Positions 34,999 to 44,359 are shown, numbered from the stretch's first letter. The stretch is 64,000 bases of DNA from JALOAD01 sp023228995 [NCBI: Candidatus Muiribacterium halophilum] (GCA_023228995.1 JALOAD010000011.1:16845-80844); one strand, 5' to 3'. Translations and numbers: made by a program. Notes: generated by a model from the letters alone, not told the origin.

Positions 34999-36150
34999 TT
35001 AAATACTATATTCTATTTTACCATTTACCATTGCAAGCTGTACATTTGCACCAGTATTAAGAGGATTTTTATCCCATATTACAATATCGGCATCCTTTCC
35101 TTTTTCAAGACTTCCAACTCTATCACTTATTCTACAAACTTCCGCTGGATTAATTGTTATCATTTTAATTATCTCATCATGATTAAGTCCAGTTTTTAAA
35201 GCATAACCAGCACTAACTGGCAAAAGATAAAGTTCAAATACAGGATGATCTGTTGATATACAAACTTTTATACCTTTATCATGCAAAACTTTTACAGTAT
35301 CAATTGTTTTATTTCTTAATTCAAGTTTACTTTTTCCTGTTAAAGTTGGTCCAACACAAACTGATATATTCTGCATTGCTATGTAATCAGGTATTAAATG
35401 ACCTTCTGTAGTATGTTCAATAATATATTCAATATCAAATTCTTTCGTTATTCTGATTGCAGTTGCAATATCATCTGCTCTATGACAATGTATTCTTGCA
35501 GGTATTTCTTTATTTATAACTTTGGCAAGATTTTCATATTTAAGATCAAAAGGTGTTGTAGAATCTTTTTTTGCTCTATTTGTAATATATTCTTTTGTTT
35601 TAAAAAAACTTTCTCTCATTATAGCTGCATTAGACATTCTAGTAAATGGAGCTTTTCCTTTAGAACCATAAACTCTTTTAGGATTTTCACCAAGAGCCAT
35701 TTTCATACCAATAACTTCTTTTATTATCATATCATCGATTATTTTACCACAAGTCTTTAATGCACAAACTTCTCCACCTATTATATTTGCAGAACCTGGA
35801 GATACCATTACAGAAGTTATACCACCATTTATTAAAGCTTCTCTAAAAGCTGTATCAAATGGGTTTATACCATCTAATGCTCTTACATTAGATGTAACAG
35901 GATCTGTCATTTCATTAGTGTCATCTCCTGCGTCTCCACCTTCTCCTGACTCCATTATACCAGCATGACAATGAGCATCAATAAAACCAGGGTATACAAG
36001 TTTATTTTCAGCATCAATAATGTCATATCCAGCAGGTATTTTTAGATTTTTACCGATTTTTTCAATTTTCCCATTTTTAACTAATATATCACCTTTATCT
36101 ATAGTTTCATTAGTAACAGTAAATATTTTTCCATTTTTAATACAATACAT
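34999..36150 (-). CDS. Amidohydrolase, imidazolonepropionase-like
   Basis: A 383-residue metal-dependent hydrolase. Metal motifs are GFIDAHCHAG (H60, H62), ARIHCHRADD, EHTTEGH and the catalytic Asp in CISTDHPVF. The C-terminal GSLEKGKDADIVIWD returns to the small beta domain, as usual. Substrate unknown; relatives are annotated as imidazolonepropionase or prolidase-like. It lies 9 bp after the decarboxylase beta subunit gene in the transcription direction and may belong to that operon. Confidence 0.85.
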   Translation of the reverse strand: MYCIKNGKIFTVTNETIDKGDILVKNGKIEKIGKNLKIPAGYDIIDAENKLVYPGFIDAHCHAGIMESGEGGDAGDDTNEMTDPVTSNVRALDGINPFDTAFREALINGGITSVMVSPGSANIIGGEVCALKTCGKIIDDMIIKEVIGMKMALGENPKRVYGSKGKAPFTRMSNAAIMRESFFKTKEYITNRAKKDSTTPFDLKYENLAKVINKEIPARIHCHRADDIATAIRITKEFDIEYIIEHTTEGHLIPDYIAMQNISVCVGPTLTGKSKLELRNKTIDTVKVLHDKGIKVCISTDHPVFELYLLPVSAGYALKTGLNHDEIIKMITINPAEVCRISDRVGSLEKGKDADIVIWDKNPLNTGANVQLAMVNGKIEYSI

Positions 36151-36159
36151 ATTAATCTC

Positions 36160-37290
36160 CTAATTGAAAATTGATAATAAAACTCCAGCTGCAACAGCAG
36201 AACCAATAACCCCTGCAACATTTGGTCCCATAGCATGCATAAGTAAGAAGTTTTTAGGATTTTCTTCCTGAGCTACTTTATGAACTACTCTTGCTGCCAT
36301 AGGAACAGCAGAAACTCCAGCTGCACCAATTAAAGGATTTACCTTTCCACCTGTTGCATAACACATTATTTTTCCAAATATAACACCCGAAGCTGTTGAA
36401 ATTGAAAAAGCAATCATACCAAGAACAAGTATTTTTAAAGTCTCAGTATTTAAAAAATTCTCTCCATTCATTGTAACTCCAACAGATAAACCTAAAAATA
36501 TTGTTGTAATATTAATTATTTCATTTTGTGCTGCTTTTGAAAGTCTATCTACAACACCAGCTTCTTTTATAAGATTACCAAACATTAACATTGAAATAAG
36601 CGGAGCTGCTGCCGGAACAAAAAGAATACATATAATCATTGTTATCAAAGGAAATAAAATTTTTTCAAGTTTTGACACTTCTCTTAAATTATCCATTAAT
36701 ATCATTCTTTCTTTTTTAGTTGTAAGTAATCTCATAATTGGAGGCTGTATCATAGGAACAAGTGCCATATACGAATATGCAGCAACTGCTATAGCACCAA
36801 GAAGATGCGGAGCAAGTTTTGCTGTTGTAAATATAGCTGTTGGTCCATCAGCTCCACCAATTATACCAATAGAAGCTGCTTCATTACTAGTAAATCCAAG
36901 GAGTAAAGAACCTATTAAAGTTAAAAAAATACCAATTTGAGATGCTGCACCTAATAAAAATGTTTTTGGATTAGCAATAAGAGGACCAAAATCAGTCAAT
37001 GCTCCCACACCCATAAAAATTATTGGTGGAAATAATTCAAGTTTTACACCTTGATAAATATAATAAAACAATCCACCAGCCTCATTTTCATGAGGTAAAG
37101 CCATAAGATTAGCTCCAGGTAAATTAGTAATTATAGCACCAAATCCTATAGGTATTAACAACATTGGTTCAAATTCTTTTTTTATTCCAAGATATATAAG
37201 AAACAATCCTATCAATATCATTATAATATCTTTGTAACCCATTAAAACAAATCCTGTTTTAGACATAAATGTTAATAAAATATCTATCAT
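36160..37290 (-). CDS. mmdB: Na+-translocating decarboxylase beta subunit
   Basis: A 376-residue polytopic membrane protein (OadB/MmdB/GcdB family) that decarboxylates carboxybiotin and exports Na+. The signature [10 protein letters not shown] lies at about 145-154, its Asp being the ion-path residue; [14 protein letters not shown] follows. The gene order carboxyltransferase, delta-like, biotin carrier, beta matches methylmalonyl-CoA decarboxylase operons. Specificity rests on the alpha subunit at 38055. Confidence 0.93.
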   Translation of the reverse strand: MIDILLTFMSKTGFVLMGYKDIIMILIGLFLIYLGIKKEFEPMLLIPIGFGAIITNLPGANLMALPHENEAGGLFYYIYQGVKLELFPPIIFMGVGALTDFGPLIANPKTFLLGAASQIGIFLTLIGSLLLGFTSNEAASIGIIGGADGPTAIFTTAKLAPHLLGAIAVAAYSYMALVPMIQPPIMRLLTTKKERMILMDNLREVSKLEKILFPLITMIICILFVPAAAPLISMLMFGNLIKEAGVVDRLSKAAQNEIINITTIFLGLSVGVTMNGENFLNTETLKILVLGMIAFSISTASGVIFGKIMCYATGGKVNPLIGAAGVSAVPMAARVVHKVAQEENPKNFLLMHAMGPNVAGVIGSAVAAGVLLSIFN

Positions 37291-37318
37291 ACTTTGGCTC
37301 CTTTAATTAAAAATTCAA

Positions 37319-37678
37319 TTAAAAATCAATAAGCATCTGACCTTGTTTAACTGAATCTCCTGATGCTACTCGAATTTTTGAAACTGTTCCTTCTACCTCT
37401 GAAATCACATTTGTATTCATTTTCATAGCTTCAATTATAATAACAATTTGATTTTCTTTTACATTATCACCAACATTTACTTTTATTTCTTTTACAACAC
37501 CACCAATAGGCGATTTCACTCCATTTCCAGAAGCGTGTGATACTTGAGTTTTTTTAATTACCGGAGTTTCAGCTCTTTTAACAGAAGAAACATTATTTGA
37601 AGATATACCATCACCATCAAGAAATTCAACTTCAACATCATACAATTTACCATTTACTTTAATTCTCATCTTTTCCAT
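37319..37678 (-). CDS. mmdC: Biotin carrier subunit of the Na+-pump decarboxylase
   Basis: A 119-residue biotinyl protein. The N-terminal domain (IKVNGKLYDVEVEF) is followed by a short linker and the biotinyl domain with EAMKMNTN; K86 is the biotin site. It shuttles the carboxyl from the carboxyltransferase to the membrane beta subunit. The ATG at 37678 has GGAAGG upstream and overlaps the small-subunit gene by 13 bp. Confidence 0.92.
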   Translation of the reverse strand: MEKMRIKVNGKLYDVEVEFLDGDGISSNNVSSVKRAETPVIKKTQVSHASGNGVKSPIGGVVKEIKVNVGDNVKENQIVIIIEAMKMNTNVISEVEGTVSKIRVASGDSVKQGQMLIDF

Positions 37679-38046
37679 TTTTCTAACCTTCCTTTTCCAA
37701 AATTAGAATGATTGGTCATAATGTCCATTCTTCCATATTTAGCCCAAATATTAAAATCTTTAAAATTTGAATTAGCTATTTCTTCTGTAACTTCAGTAAA
37801 TGAATTTATTCTAAACTTACAATCTTTGTAAAAACTAGCTACAACCGCTGATATTACAGCAGCTATTTCATCACTATCATCAATATTCTCTTTTTTTAAT
37901 TCAATAATATCTTCTATAATTGTTTCTTGTTCTATATCTTGAAAAAACCTTAAAAAATAAATAAATATTGAAATAATGATAAGAATACTAAAAACAATAC
38001 TCATACCAACAGTACTAACTTTCAATCCAAAATAAAAAATATCCAT
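37666..38046 (-). CDS. mmdD: Small membrane subunit of the decarboxylase (OadG/MmdD-like)
   Basis: A 126-residue protein with one N-terminal helix (about 10-33, VGMSIVFSILIIISIFIYF). An acidic linker and DEIAAVISAVVASFY follow, the pattern seen in sodium-pump decarboxylase gamma/delta subunits, which assemble the complex. It is placed 8 bp after the carboxyltransferase gene. Confidence 0.85.
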   Translation of the reverse strand: MDIFYFGLKVSTVGMSIVFSILIIISIFIYFLRFFQDIEQETIIEDIIELKKENIDDSDEIAAVISAVVASFYKDCKFRINSFTEVTEEIANSNFKDFNIWAKYGRMDIMTNHSNFGKGRLEKWKR

Positions 38047-38054
38047 TTTTTCTC

Positions 38055-39614
38055 CTATAAAGGCATATTTCCGTGTTTTTTCGGAGGTCTCATTTCTCTT
38101 TTCGTAATAATACTATTAAGAGCTCTTATTATATGTTTTCTTGTATTTGCAGGTTCTATTATTTCATCAATAAAATTCCTACCTGCTGCAATATATGGAT
38201 TTGCAAATTTTTCCTTATATTCTGCAACTCTATTAATATACTCTTGTTTTTTATCTGTTGCTGCTTTTATTTCTTTTCTAAATATAATATTTGCAGCTCC
38301 TTCAGCTCCCATTACAGCAATCTCTGCTGTTGGCCATGCAATAACTCTATCTGCACCCATATCTTTTGAACACATTGCTAAATACGCTCCACCATAGGCT
38401 TTTCTTACAATAACAGTTATTTTAGGAACAATTGTTGCTGAATATGCAAAAAGCATCTTAGCACCATGTCTTATTATTCCATTGTATTCTTGCTCAACTC
38501 CTGGCATAAATCCTGGTACATCAACAAAAGTTACAAGTGGAATATTAAAGCAATTACAGAATCTAATAAATCTTGCAGCTTTATCAGAAGCGTTTATGTC
38601 AAGTACTCCCGCTGAGCATATTGGCTGATTAGCAACAATTCCAATACTTCTACCTTTTATTCTCGCAAAACCAATTATTATATTTGGAGCATAAAATTCT
38701 TGTATTTCAAGAAAACTACCTTTATCAATAATTTTTTTTATAATATCTCTCATATCATAAGCAATCTTCGTATCATCAGGAAGAATTCTATTAAGACTTT
38801 CATCTTTTCCAAGAGAAGCTTCATCTGTTAAATAAACAGGTGGTTCTTCAAGATTATTTGAAGGAAGATAAGAAAGCAATCTTTTAGCAAGATTTAGTGC
38901 ATCATGATCGTTTTCTGCAACAAGATGAGCTAATCCTGATACTGTTGCATGAGTCATTGCACCGCCAAGTTCATTGTCAGTTATAACTTCACCAGTTACA
39001 GCTTTTATAACCTCAGGACCAGTAATAAACATTTTAGCATTGTTTTTTACCATTATTATAAAATCAGTAAGTGCTGGTGAATAAGCTGCTCCACCTGCAC
39101 AAGGACCTGCAATTATTGAAATCTGAGGGACTACTCCAGAGAGCAGTGTATTTCTAAAAAAAATCTGTCCATAACCTGATAAAGCGTCAACTCCTTCTTG
39201 AATTCTAGCTCCACCACCATCATTTATACCAATAAAAGGAACTCCGCATTTCAAAGACATATCCATTACTTCACATATTTTTTTTTCATGCATTTCACCT
39301 GACGAACCACCAGCTACTGTAAAATCTTGGGAAAAAGTATAAACTGTCCTCCCATTAATTTCACCACACCCAGTAATAACACCATCTGCAGGAAGTTCTT
39401 TGTTTTCCATACCCATAATATTAGATCGGTGTTCAGAAAACATAAATAATTCTTGAAATGATTCAGGATCAAAAAGACTATCAAGTCTTTCTCTTGCAGT
39501 TAATTTACCTGCTGCATGCTGTTTTTCTATTTTCTTTTCCCCGCCACCAAGTTTGATCTTTTCCACTTTTTTTCTGTACAAATTGATCTTATCATTCACT
39601 GTACTGAATTCCAT
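38055..39614 (-). CDS. mmdA: Methylmalonyl-CoA decarboxylase alpha / acyl-CoA carboxyltransferase
   Basis: A 519-residue carboxyltransferase. Words shared with MmdA and PccB include AAGKLTARERLDSLFD, SQDFTVAGGSSGE, NDGGGARIQEGVDAL and FVDVPGFMPGVEQE. With the membrane subunits it should decarboxylate methylmalonyl-CoA to propionyl-CoA and conserve the energy as a Na+ gradient. A strong GGGGGAG site precedes the ATG. A palindromic element lies 56-87 bp upstream. Glutaconyl-CoA or malonyl-CoA would be alternative substrates. Confidence 0.92.
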   Translation of the reverse strand: MEFSTVNDKINLYRKKVEKIKLGGGEKKIEKQHAAGKLTARERLDSLFDPESFQELFMFSEHRSNIMGMENKELPADGVITGCGEINGRTVYTFSQDFTVAGGSSGEMHEKKICEVMDMSLKCGVPFIGINDGGGARIQEGVDALSGYGQIFFRNTLLSGVVPQISIIAGPCAGGAAYSPALTDFIIMVKNNAKMFITGPEVIKAVTGEVITDNELGGAMTHATVSGLAHLVAENDHDALNLAKRLLSYLPSNNLEEPPVYLTDEASLGKDESLNRILPDDTKIAYDMRDIIKKIIDKGSFLEIQEFYAPNIIIGFARIKGRSIGIVANQPICSAGVLDINASDKAARFIRFCNCFNIPLVTFVDVPGFMPGVEQEYNGIIRHGAKMLFAYSATIVPKITVIVRKAYGGAYLAMCSKDMGADRVIAWPTAEIAVMGAEGAANIIFRKEIKAATDKKQEYINRVAEYKEKFANPYIAAGRNFIDEIIEPANTRKHIIRALNSIITKREMRPPKKHGNMPL

Positions 39615-39670
39615 AAATCTCCCCCGGTAATTTTATTATTCTCATTATATATTTTTTAATTTAATACATA

Positions 39671-39701
39671 ATGCCAAGTATGACTAAATACTACAAGGCA
39701 T
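39671..39701. promoter_or_regulatory. Nested inverted repeat upstream of the decarboxylase operon
   Basis: Outer arms ATGCC (39671-39675) and GGCAT (39697-39701) enclose inner arms AGTAT and ATACT. It lies 57-87 bp upstream of the mmdA start and could be an operator or an mRNA-leader hairpin. The rest of 39615-39875 holds A/T-rich DNA and words related to the octamer array (39741-39772, inverted). Confidence 0.4.
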
Positions 39702-39875
39702 AGCATTTATAGTCAAGTAAAAACAAACATCTCTTAAAATAGGTTAAAGAGTTTGAGGGTTGAGGGTTAAAAGCCTGCGAATAGCGTGTTAGCTATTTAA
39801 CTTGTTTTTATTATCAAAATGTCGATAAATTAATATATAGGAATATTTATTAATATAGCAATTGTTGGAGGATAT

Positions 39876-40022
39876 ATGAGTGATAAAAAAATTCAAATTG
39901 AAAAGAAAAAAGGAAAAAAAAAATCTCCGCTTGATAAACTAAATTTACCTAAAAAAATGGATGAAGAAACCCAAAAAAAACTAGTACAGGCCTTAAAAGA
40001 ATGGTTAAGAGACGACGAATAA
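39876..40022 (+). CDS. Small Lys-rich protein, 48 residues
   Basis: The frame ATG (39876) to TAA (40020-40022) encodes 48 residues: a Lys-rich start (MSDKKIQIEKKKGKKKS) and an amphipathic end (QKKLVQALKEWLRDDE). GGAGG lies 5 nt before the ATG. The next gene starts inside it at 40001, so translation is probably coupled. No family is recognised; a nucleic-acid- or membrane-associated peptide is possible. Confidence 0.6.
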   Translation: MSDKKIQIEKKKGKKKSPLDKLNLPKKMDEETQKKLVQALKEWLRDDE

Positions 40023-40606
40023 TATTAGTTTTTTTTATAATTTTCCTGACATTTATGTTTTCAGGATTCACAAAAGTTAAACTGAATACTTCAAAATCAG
40101 AAGTGCTTATAGTTTATCCTGAATTAGAAGGTTTCTATAATAGAGAAATGATATTTCACTATATTGAATGTATTGAAAAAGAACTTTCAAAAAAAAACAT
40201 AATAAAAAGCAATTCATTTTACCTTGATTTAAGTATGGAAAAAAATAATTTAACTCCAGGACAAAATATAAACAATGAAATCATAATTGAATCTGCTAAA
40301 AACTCAAACTCTGATTTTGCAATTGTTTCGAAAATAAGTGATACAAGATTTCATAGAACTTTAAAAACAGGTATTGCTTTATTAGAACCAATTACTGCTA
40401 ATACTACAATTATTGGAAATATCAAACTCGAAACTTGGTTAGTGGACATTTCAAATAATTCATCATCAACACCTATTATTGTCGAAAAAAATATGAAGAA
40501 CAGATTTGGAGGACTTTTTATTGAAAAAAGATTTCTTCAAAGAAAAATATTAAGACATTGTATTGGCGAAACAATATATAAAATGGAAAAAAAGGAGTTG
40601 ATATAA
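40001..40606 (+). CDS. Exported or anchored protein of unknown function, 201 residues
   Basis: Basic N-terminus (VKRRR), hydrophobic helix (about 7-23), then a soluble beta/alpha domain with the words VLIVYPELEGFYNREM and NSDFAIVSKISDTRFHRTLK. The pattern of an early strand, a helix carrying IEKELSKK and a conserved mid-strand recalls CsgG-like or LpoB-like lipoprotein domains, but this is not secure. It overlaps the 48-residue gene by 22 bp and abuts the lipoprotein gene at 40607, giving a three-gene unit. Confidence 0.6.
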   Translation: MVKRRRIILVFFIIFLTFMFSGFTKVKLNTSKSEVLIVYPELEGFYNREMIFHYIECIEKELSKKNIIKSNSFYLDLSMEKNNLTPGQNINNEIIIESAKNSNSDFAIVSKISDTRFHRTLKTGIALLEPITANTTIIGNIKLETWLVDISNNSSSTPIIVEKNMKNRFGGLFIEKRFLQRKILRHCIGETIYKMEKKELI

Positions 40607-41758
40607 ATGAATTATTTTAGAGTAATCTCAGCGATTCTTTTAATAATTCTTCTGGAAACTATTCTTTTCGGATGTAATAATTCTAGTGAATTAAATGGTG
40701 AATCTCTAAAAACTCAAAACCACATAAACAAAACAGTATCTTCTAATATTAAATTTTCTATTATATCAACAATTTATGACTCAGAAACATTTACTAAAAT
40801 AAGCGGTGCTTCTATAAAAATAAACGACTCAATAACAATATATGCTGATTCAAAAGGAATGTTTCAGATTAAAGATTTTAATATTCAAGAAAATACTCAA
40901 TTGAAACTTGAAATATCATCACCATATTATAACACGCAAACTTTTTTCATTAACCCTGAAAATAATATTGAAATTCATTCTGAATTTTTAATTTCACCTG
41001 AAAAAACTGATTTAATTGGAAAAATCACATTAAATTTAATTGCTGTTGAATGTCAAATTAATATAGATAATCAAACAGTTAATACAAGAAAGGACGGCTC
41101 TTTCAAATTGAAAGATATAAATTGTGGTGAAAAATTAATCACAATTTCAAGAAATAATAGAATTTATGTTGAAAAAAACTTTTTAATAACCAAAAATACT
41201 GATTTTCTTGAACTTGAACTTTCATCTCTAACATATCAGAATGATTTTACTGTAAAAAACATAGTAACTGATGAACAGGATAATCCGCTATCACAAATCA
41301 TAGTATATTCAGAAGATAGTAAATGGGTTACAGATAAAAATGGTATTTTTTCATTTCAGGTCATTGATGATAATTTAAAAAATAAAAAGATAACATTAGT
41401 TGATCCAACAAAAAAATATCTTGATAAGATTGAAAACATTACATTTTCAGTAAATAATAACATTAACATCATTAAATTAAAAAAAATAATTTCAGAAAAA
41501 GATAATTCAAAAATTTCAGGTATGGTTTTTTCAAATTCGAAAAAAATACATAATTCACTCGAAATAGAATTTAAAAACACTAATATTGTAAAAAAAACAA
41601 ATACACACGATGATGGATGGTTTGACATTGACCTTGAAGAAGGTGAATATACTCTGACTATAAAAGATCCATTAGATATTTTTAAAACTCACACTCAAAA
41701 ATTAAATGTGAATGAAGATTCAGAGTATATAAGCGTAAAATTATATACAAAAAAATAG
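40607..41758 (+). CDS. Lipoprotein with repeated carboxypeptidase-regulatory-like domains
   Basis: A 383-residue protein. The signal sequence ends LFGCNN, a good lipobox (C23). Several beta-sandwich units follow, each with a KxGxFxxK/D turn: ADSKGMFQIKDF, TRKDGSFKLKDI, TDKNGIFSFQVI and THDDGWFDIDL. Such units bind surfaces or other proteins rather than catalyse. It starts directly after the preceding stop with AAGGAG upstream. Probably outer-membrane-anchored; ligand unknown. Confidence 0.8.
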   Translation: MNYFRVISAILLIILLETILFGCNNSSELNGESLKTQNHINKTVSSNIKFSIISTIYDSETFTKISGASIKINDSITIYADSKGMFQIKDFNIQENTQLKLEISSPYYNTQTFFINPENNIEIHSEFLISPEKTDLIGKITLNLIAVECQINIDNQTVNTRKDGSFKLKDINCGEKLITISRNNRIYVEKNFLITKNTDFLELELSSLTYQNDFTVKNIVTDEQDNPLSQIIVYSEDSKWVTDKNGIFSFQVIDDNLKNKKITLVDPTKKYLDKIENITFSVNNNINIIKLKKIISEKDNSKISGMVFSNSKKIHNSLEIEFKNTNIVKKTNTHDDGWFDIDLEEGEYTLTIKDPLDIFKTHTQKLNVNEDSEYISVKLYTKK

Positions 41759-41839
41759 TTTGAAAACAATAAAATATTTAGTTAGTTTATAGATTTCATA
41801 AGATTTTAAACCTTTAACTACTTCACACGCTTTTATTTT

Positions 41840-43666
41840 TTACTCAATATCTATTTTATATTCTATTCCATTATTTCTTCTATCATTGTTTCCAACAATA
41901 ACAACTATTTCTTTGTATTTTCTACCAAATCTTTTTACAGGTATTTCCCATTCATTTTTGTTTTCAATATCAATTCTTCTCATACCCTTTTCTGTCTTAA
42001 AAAGCAATGTAACTGGATAAGCATATTCACTTGAAAATGATATTTTTACATTTTTATTATAGTTTAAATTTTTTGGAGTAACTTTTATATAATTTGCCCC
42101 AAAAACTTTAGGAGCTTCATATTCTTCAACTTTTCTTGATACTTTATCAACTGTATTTGATAAAAATGTTAGTTCTTTTTCCCATTTTTCACTTTCATTA
42201 ACACCTTTTTTTGTATATCTCATAATGTTAAATCTTTTGATAAGTTCAAAATAATCATCTCCAAACACAGATAAATTAGCTTCAATTGAAGAATAACCAT
42301 TTTTTTCAACATCTTCCCACAAAGCTCTTAAAATATGTTTATCATTAATAAAACCTTTTTTGTCCTGAGAAGGAAATAATTTAGCATCTGTAAGAAATTT
42401 ATAATACATAACTGCAATATAAGAATTTTGCGGACTAAGCATAAATATAGGTGATTGTGGTTGATCAAAATAAACATTTCTTGCACCATTTATATAACTT
42501 AGATAATCATCAACTTCGGTCCATACAGCATCTTCCATCCAAACTGCCGTACCTTCAGCCATCCATCTTGAATACTGGAAATTCTGATTAGAAAACAATC
42601 CATACATCGCCTGAACTGAATGAAATAACTCATGAGCACAAGTGACTTTAGCTGCATCTTCACCTTTAGTTGCAAAAAAATCCTCAACATAATCATTATC
42701 TATTTGAATATAACATTTTTGCATGTTTTCATCTTCCATATCAGGCACAGTAACACCATAATCTCTCATATCTGTTATAAGAACTTCCATAGAAGGAGCA
42801 TTTGCTGGAGATTTAAACCCAAGTTCTTCTATCTGATATTTAAGTGATTTTTCAAGATAATTTGCAATATTATCAACATAATCAGGAATATTATTGTTAT
42901 TATCATCTTTATTAGCATTAGCAACAGCATTTTTACCTGTTTTTTGATATTTAATTACAAAATTAGGTGTTTTTAAAGTATAAACTTCTATAGTATCAAT
43001 ACTTTGAGCTAATTCTTCATTGGTTGTACCTTTAAAAAAAGCAAGTTGTGATATTTTAGTTAATCTATTTATGGAGTTTTGAGAAACTCTTCCTTTATTT
43101 TTTTCTAAAGCTATGTATTGCATTATATCTGTTGCATAACCTTTATAATTTTTAAATCTTCTATCATAATCTGCCGGATTTATACTATGTTCATAAATAC
43201 TTTTTACAAGCATTACAAATTTATCATCTTCTAAATTTGCTGATTTTGCAAAAGAAAGATTATTATAATTTTCAAGTTTTGATAATATATCGCTTACTTT
43301 TATAAAAAGTGATTTTTCACTTGAATCTTCTCCATTGACGATAATACTGTTCCCAATGCTTTCTTTTATTTTTTTCATTACAGGAAGAAAAGCTGTCATT
43401 TCTGAATCGTCTTTTTTTGACAATTCATCAAGAATACTGTGTAATCTTGTTCTATCTTGTAGTAAAATAGAAATCTCATCCTCAACTTTTTTTTCAAATC
43501 TCTGTGAAGATTCTATGTATTCTGGATTATTTCCCATTATATTAAGATTTTCTTGCATTTTTGCATATTCAACAAATAAGTCTATAAGTTCAGAATTTTG
43601 ATATGTACTGGAAAAAGATACAAGTATAAAAACAAACATTATGTTTATAAATAAGAATTTTTTCAT
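41840..43666 (-). CDS. Exported zinc metallopeptidase-like protein (HExxH)
   Basis: A 608-residue protein. The ATG at 43666, with GTGGAGG upstream, gives a clean signal peptide; a longer frame to 43780 is rejected. Residues about 252-265 hold an Asn/Asp-rich loop NKDDNNNNIPDYVD, like calcium-binding repeats. HELFH (345-349) follows in TCAHELFHSVQAMYG, with a Glu-rich WMAEGTAVWMEDA about 25 residues later supplying a likely third ligand (gluzincin pattern). The wording matches MXAN_6640-type putative metalloproteases. The C-terminal domain is beta-rich. Substrate unknown. Confidence 0.8.
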   Translation of the reverse strand: MKKFLFINIMFVFILVSFSSTYQNSELIDLFVEYAKMQENLNIMGNNPEYIESSQRFEKKVEDEISILLQDRTRLHSILDELSKKDDSEMTAFLPVMKKIKESIGNSIIVNGEDSSEKSLFIKVSDILSKLENYNNLSFAKSANLEDDKFVMLVKSIYEHSINPADYDRRFKNYKGYATDIMQYIALEKNKGRVSQNSINRLTKISQLAFFKGTTNEELAQSIDTIEVYTLKTPNFVIKYQKTGKNAVANANKDDNNNNIPDYVDNIANYLEKSLKYQIEELGFKSPANAPSMEVLITDMRDYGVTVPDMEDENMQKCYIQIDNDYVEDFFATKGEDAAKVTCAHELFHSVQAMYGLFSNQNFQYSRWMAEGTAVWMEDAVWTEVDDYLSYINGARNVYFDQPQSPIFMLSPQNSYIAVMYYKFLTDAKLFPSQDKKGFINDKHILRALWEDVEKNGYSSIEANLSVFGDDYFELIKRFNIMRYTKKGVNESEKWEKELTFLSNTVDKVSRKVEEYEAPKVFGANYIKVTPKNLNYNKNVKISFSSEYAYPVTLLFKTEKGMRRIDIENKNEWEIPVKRFGRKYKEIVVIVGNNDRRNNGIEYKIDIE

Positions 43667-43689
43667 AAATCCTCCACGAAAAATCTTGC

Positions 43690-43718
43690 TATATAATAAG
43701 TTTAAGAGAAAAAAGCAA
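43690..43718 (-). promoter_or_regulatory. Possible promoter for the metallopeptidase gene
   Basis: On the minus strand TTGCTT (43713-43718), 17-nt spacer, TATATA (43690-43695), about 24 nt before the start codon. Confidence 0.45.
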
Positions 43719-43873
43719 ATTAAACAAGCTAAATTTTTCTTTTGTAATTTTATCAAAGAAATATTAAATAATCGGACCACATGAAATTTTAAATCATATA
43801 ATTTTTTTTATTACACTAACGCAAAAAAATAATCATTCGGTATTTTCGAGCCTGTTGAAAAAGTTATGTTTTC

Positions 43874-43913
43874 TTTTTTTTGAATTAGATTTTACATATA
43901 GATTCAAAAAATT
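43874..43913 (-). repeat. Exact inverted copy of the 40-bp block at 17521
   Basis: These 40 bases are the reverse complement of 17521-17560 without mismatch, as far as I can read. As at the other site, a CCCGG hairpin lies further on, here about 380 bp away and in inverted order. The gap 43667-44365 has no gene. Confidence 0.8.
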
Positions 43914-43940
43914 GATATCGAGCGTAATTATGGAAGCTGT

Positions 43941-44030
43941 CTTAAGATTTTCAATAAGTATACAAATAAGAAATTCAAAGTTAAAAAGAATAAAATTATA
44001 AATAACTAACATACATTAGAAAATCTTAAG
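43941..44030. repeat. 12-bp perfect inverted repeat bounding 66 bp
   Basis: CTTAAGATTTTC (43941-43952) and GAAAATCTTAAG (44019-44030) are perfect arms. The interior is A/T-rich without an open frame. It could be a long hairpin or the ends of a tiny non-autonomous element; no target-site duplication was verified. Confidence 0.6.
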
Positions 44031-44031
44031 G

Positions 44032-44269
44032 AAATTACATGGAGGTAATTTAAAGCTGAACATGTAAGGAGAAAATTTATACTATGTAAATTTTCAACTG
44101 GTACCAAGATATCAATTGTTTTGAATAGTATAATTATTTAAAATATTGAAGCTGTGACAGGTGAAGCGTGACATGTCATTTTATGACATTAGTGACAAAA
44201 AACAAAGTTACTATGTCACTGAAGAGTCGCAGACTCTTGTTACAAGCAACTTATTGTTAAATAAGTTGC
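44032..44269. repeat. Second run of consecutive hairpins
   Basis: Stem-loops in order: 44032-44051 (AAATTAC/GTAATTT), 44071-44095 (GAAAATTTA/TAAATTTTC), 44174-44188 (TGTCAT/ATGACA), 44191-44220 (AGTGACA/TGTCACT), 44222-44238 (AAGAGTC/GACTCTT) and 44246-44269 (GCAACTTATT/AATAAGTTGC). All arms are perfect. No coding frame of quality runs through. The style matches the run at 11401-11618. Confidence 0.7.
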
Positions 44270-44287
44270 AGTCACATTTACTTAAGC

Positions 44288-44341
44288 TGTCATCCCGGTA
44301 CTATTCTGATCCGGGATCTGTTTTTGATTTTTTTATATTAT
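44288..44341 (-). repeat. Dispersed repeat, copy 4 (inverted CCCGG hairpin)
   Basis: ATCCCGG (44292-44298) and CCGGGAT (44311-44317) with a loop that is the complement of copy 1's apart from one base. The A-rich arm appears as TCTGTTTTTGATTTTTTTAT on this strand. It is the reverse orientation of copies 1-3. Confidence 0.75.
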
Positions 44342-44359
44342 CAACTTTCTTGTTAAATA

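Noticed and set aside
43667-43780. N-terminal extension of the metallopeptidase to 43780
   Set aside because: The start at 43666 has a strong SD and a clean signal peptide, and the extension covers its promoter.
43941-44030. Insertion sequence ends
   Set aside because: The 12-bp inverted repeats bound only 90 bp and no transposase or target duplication was found, so it is reported only as an inverted repeat.
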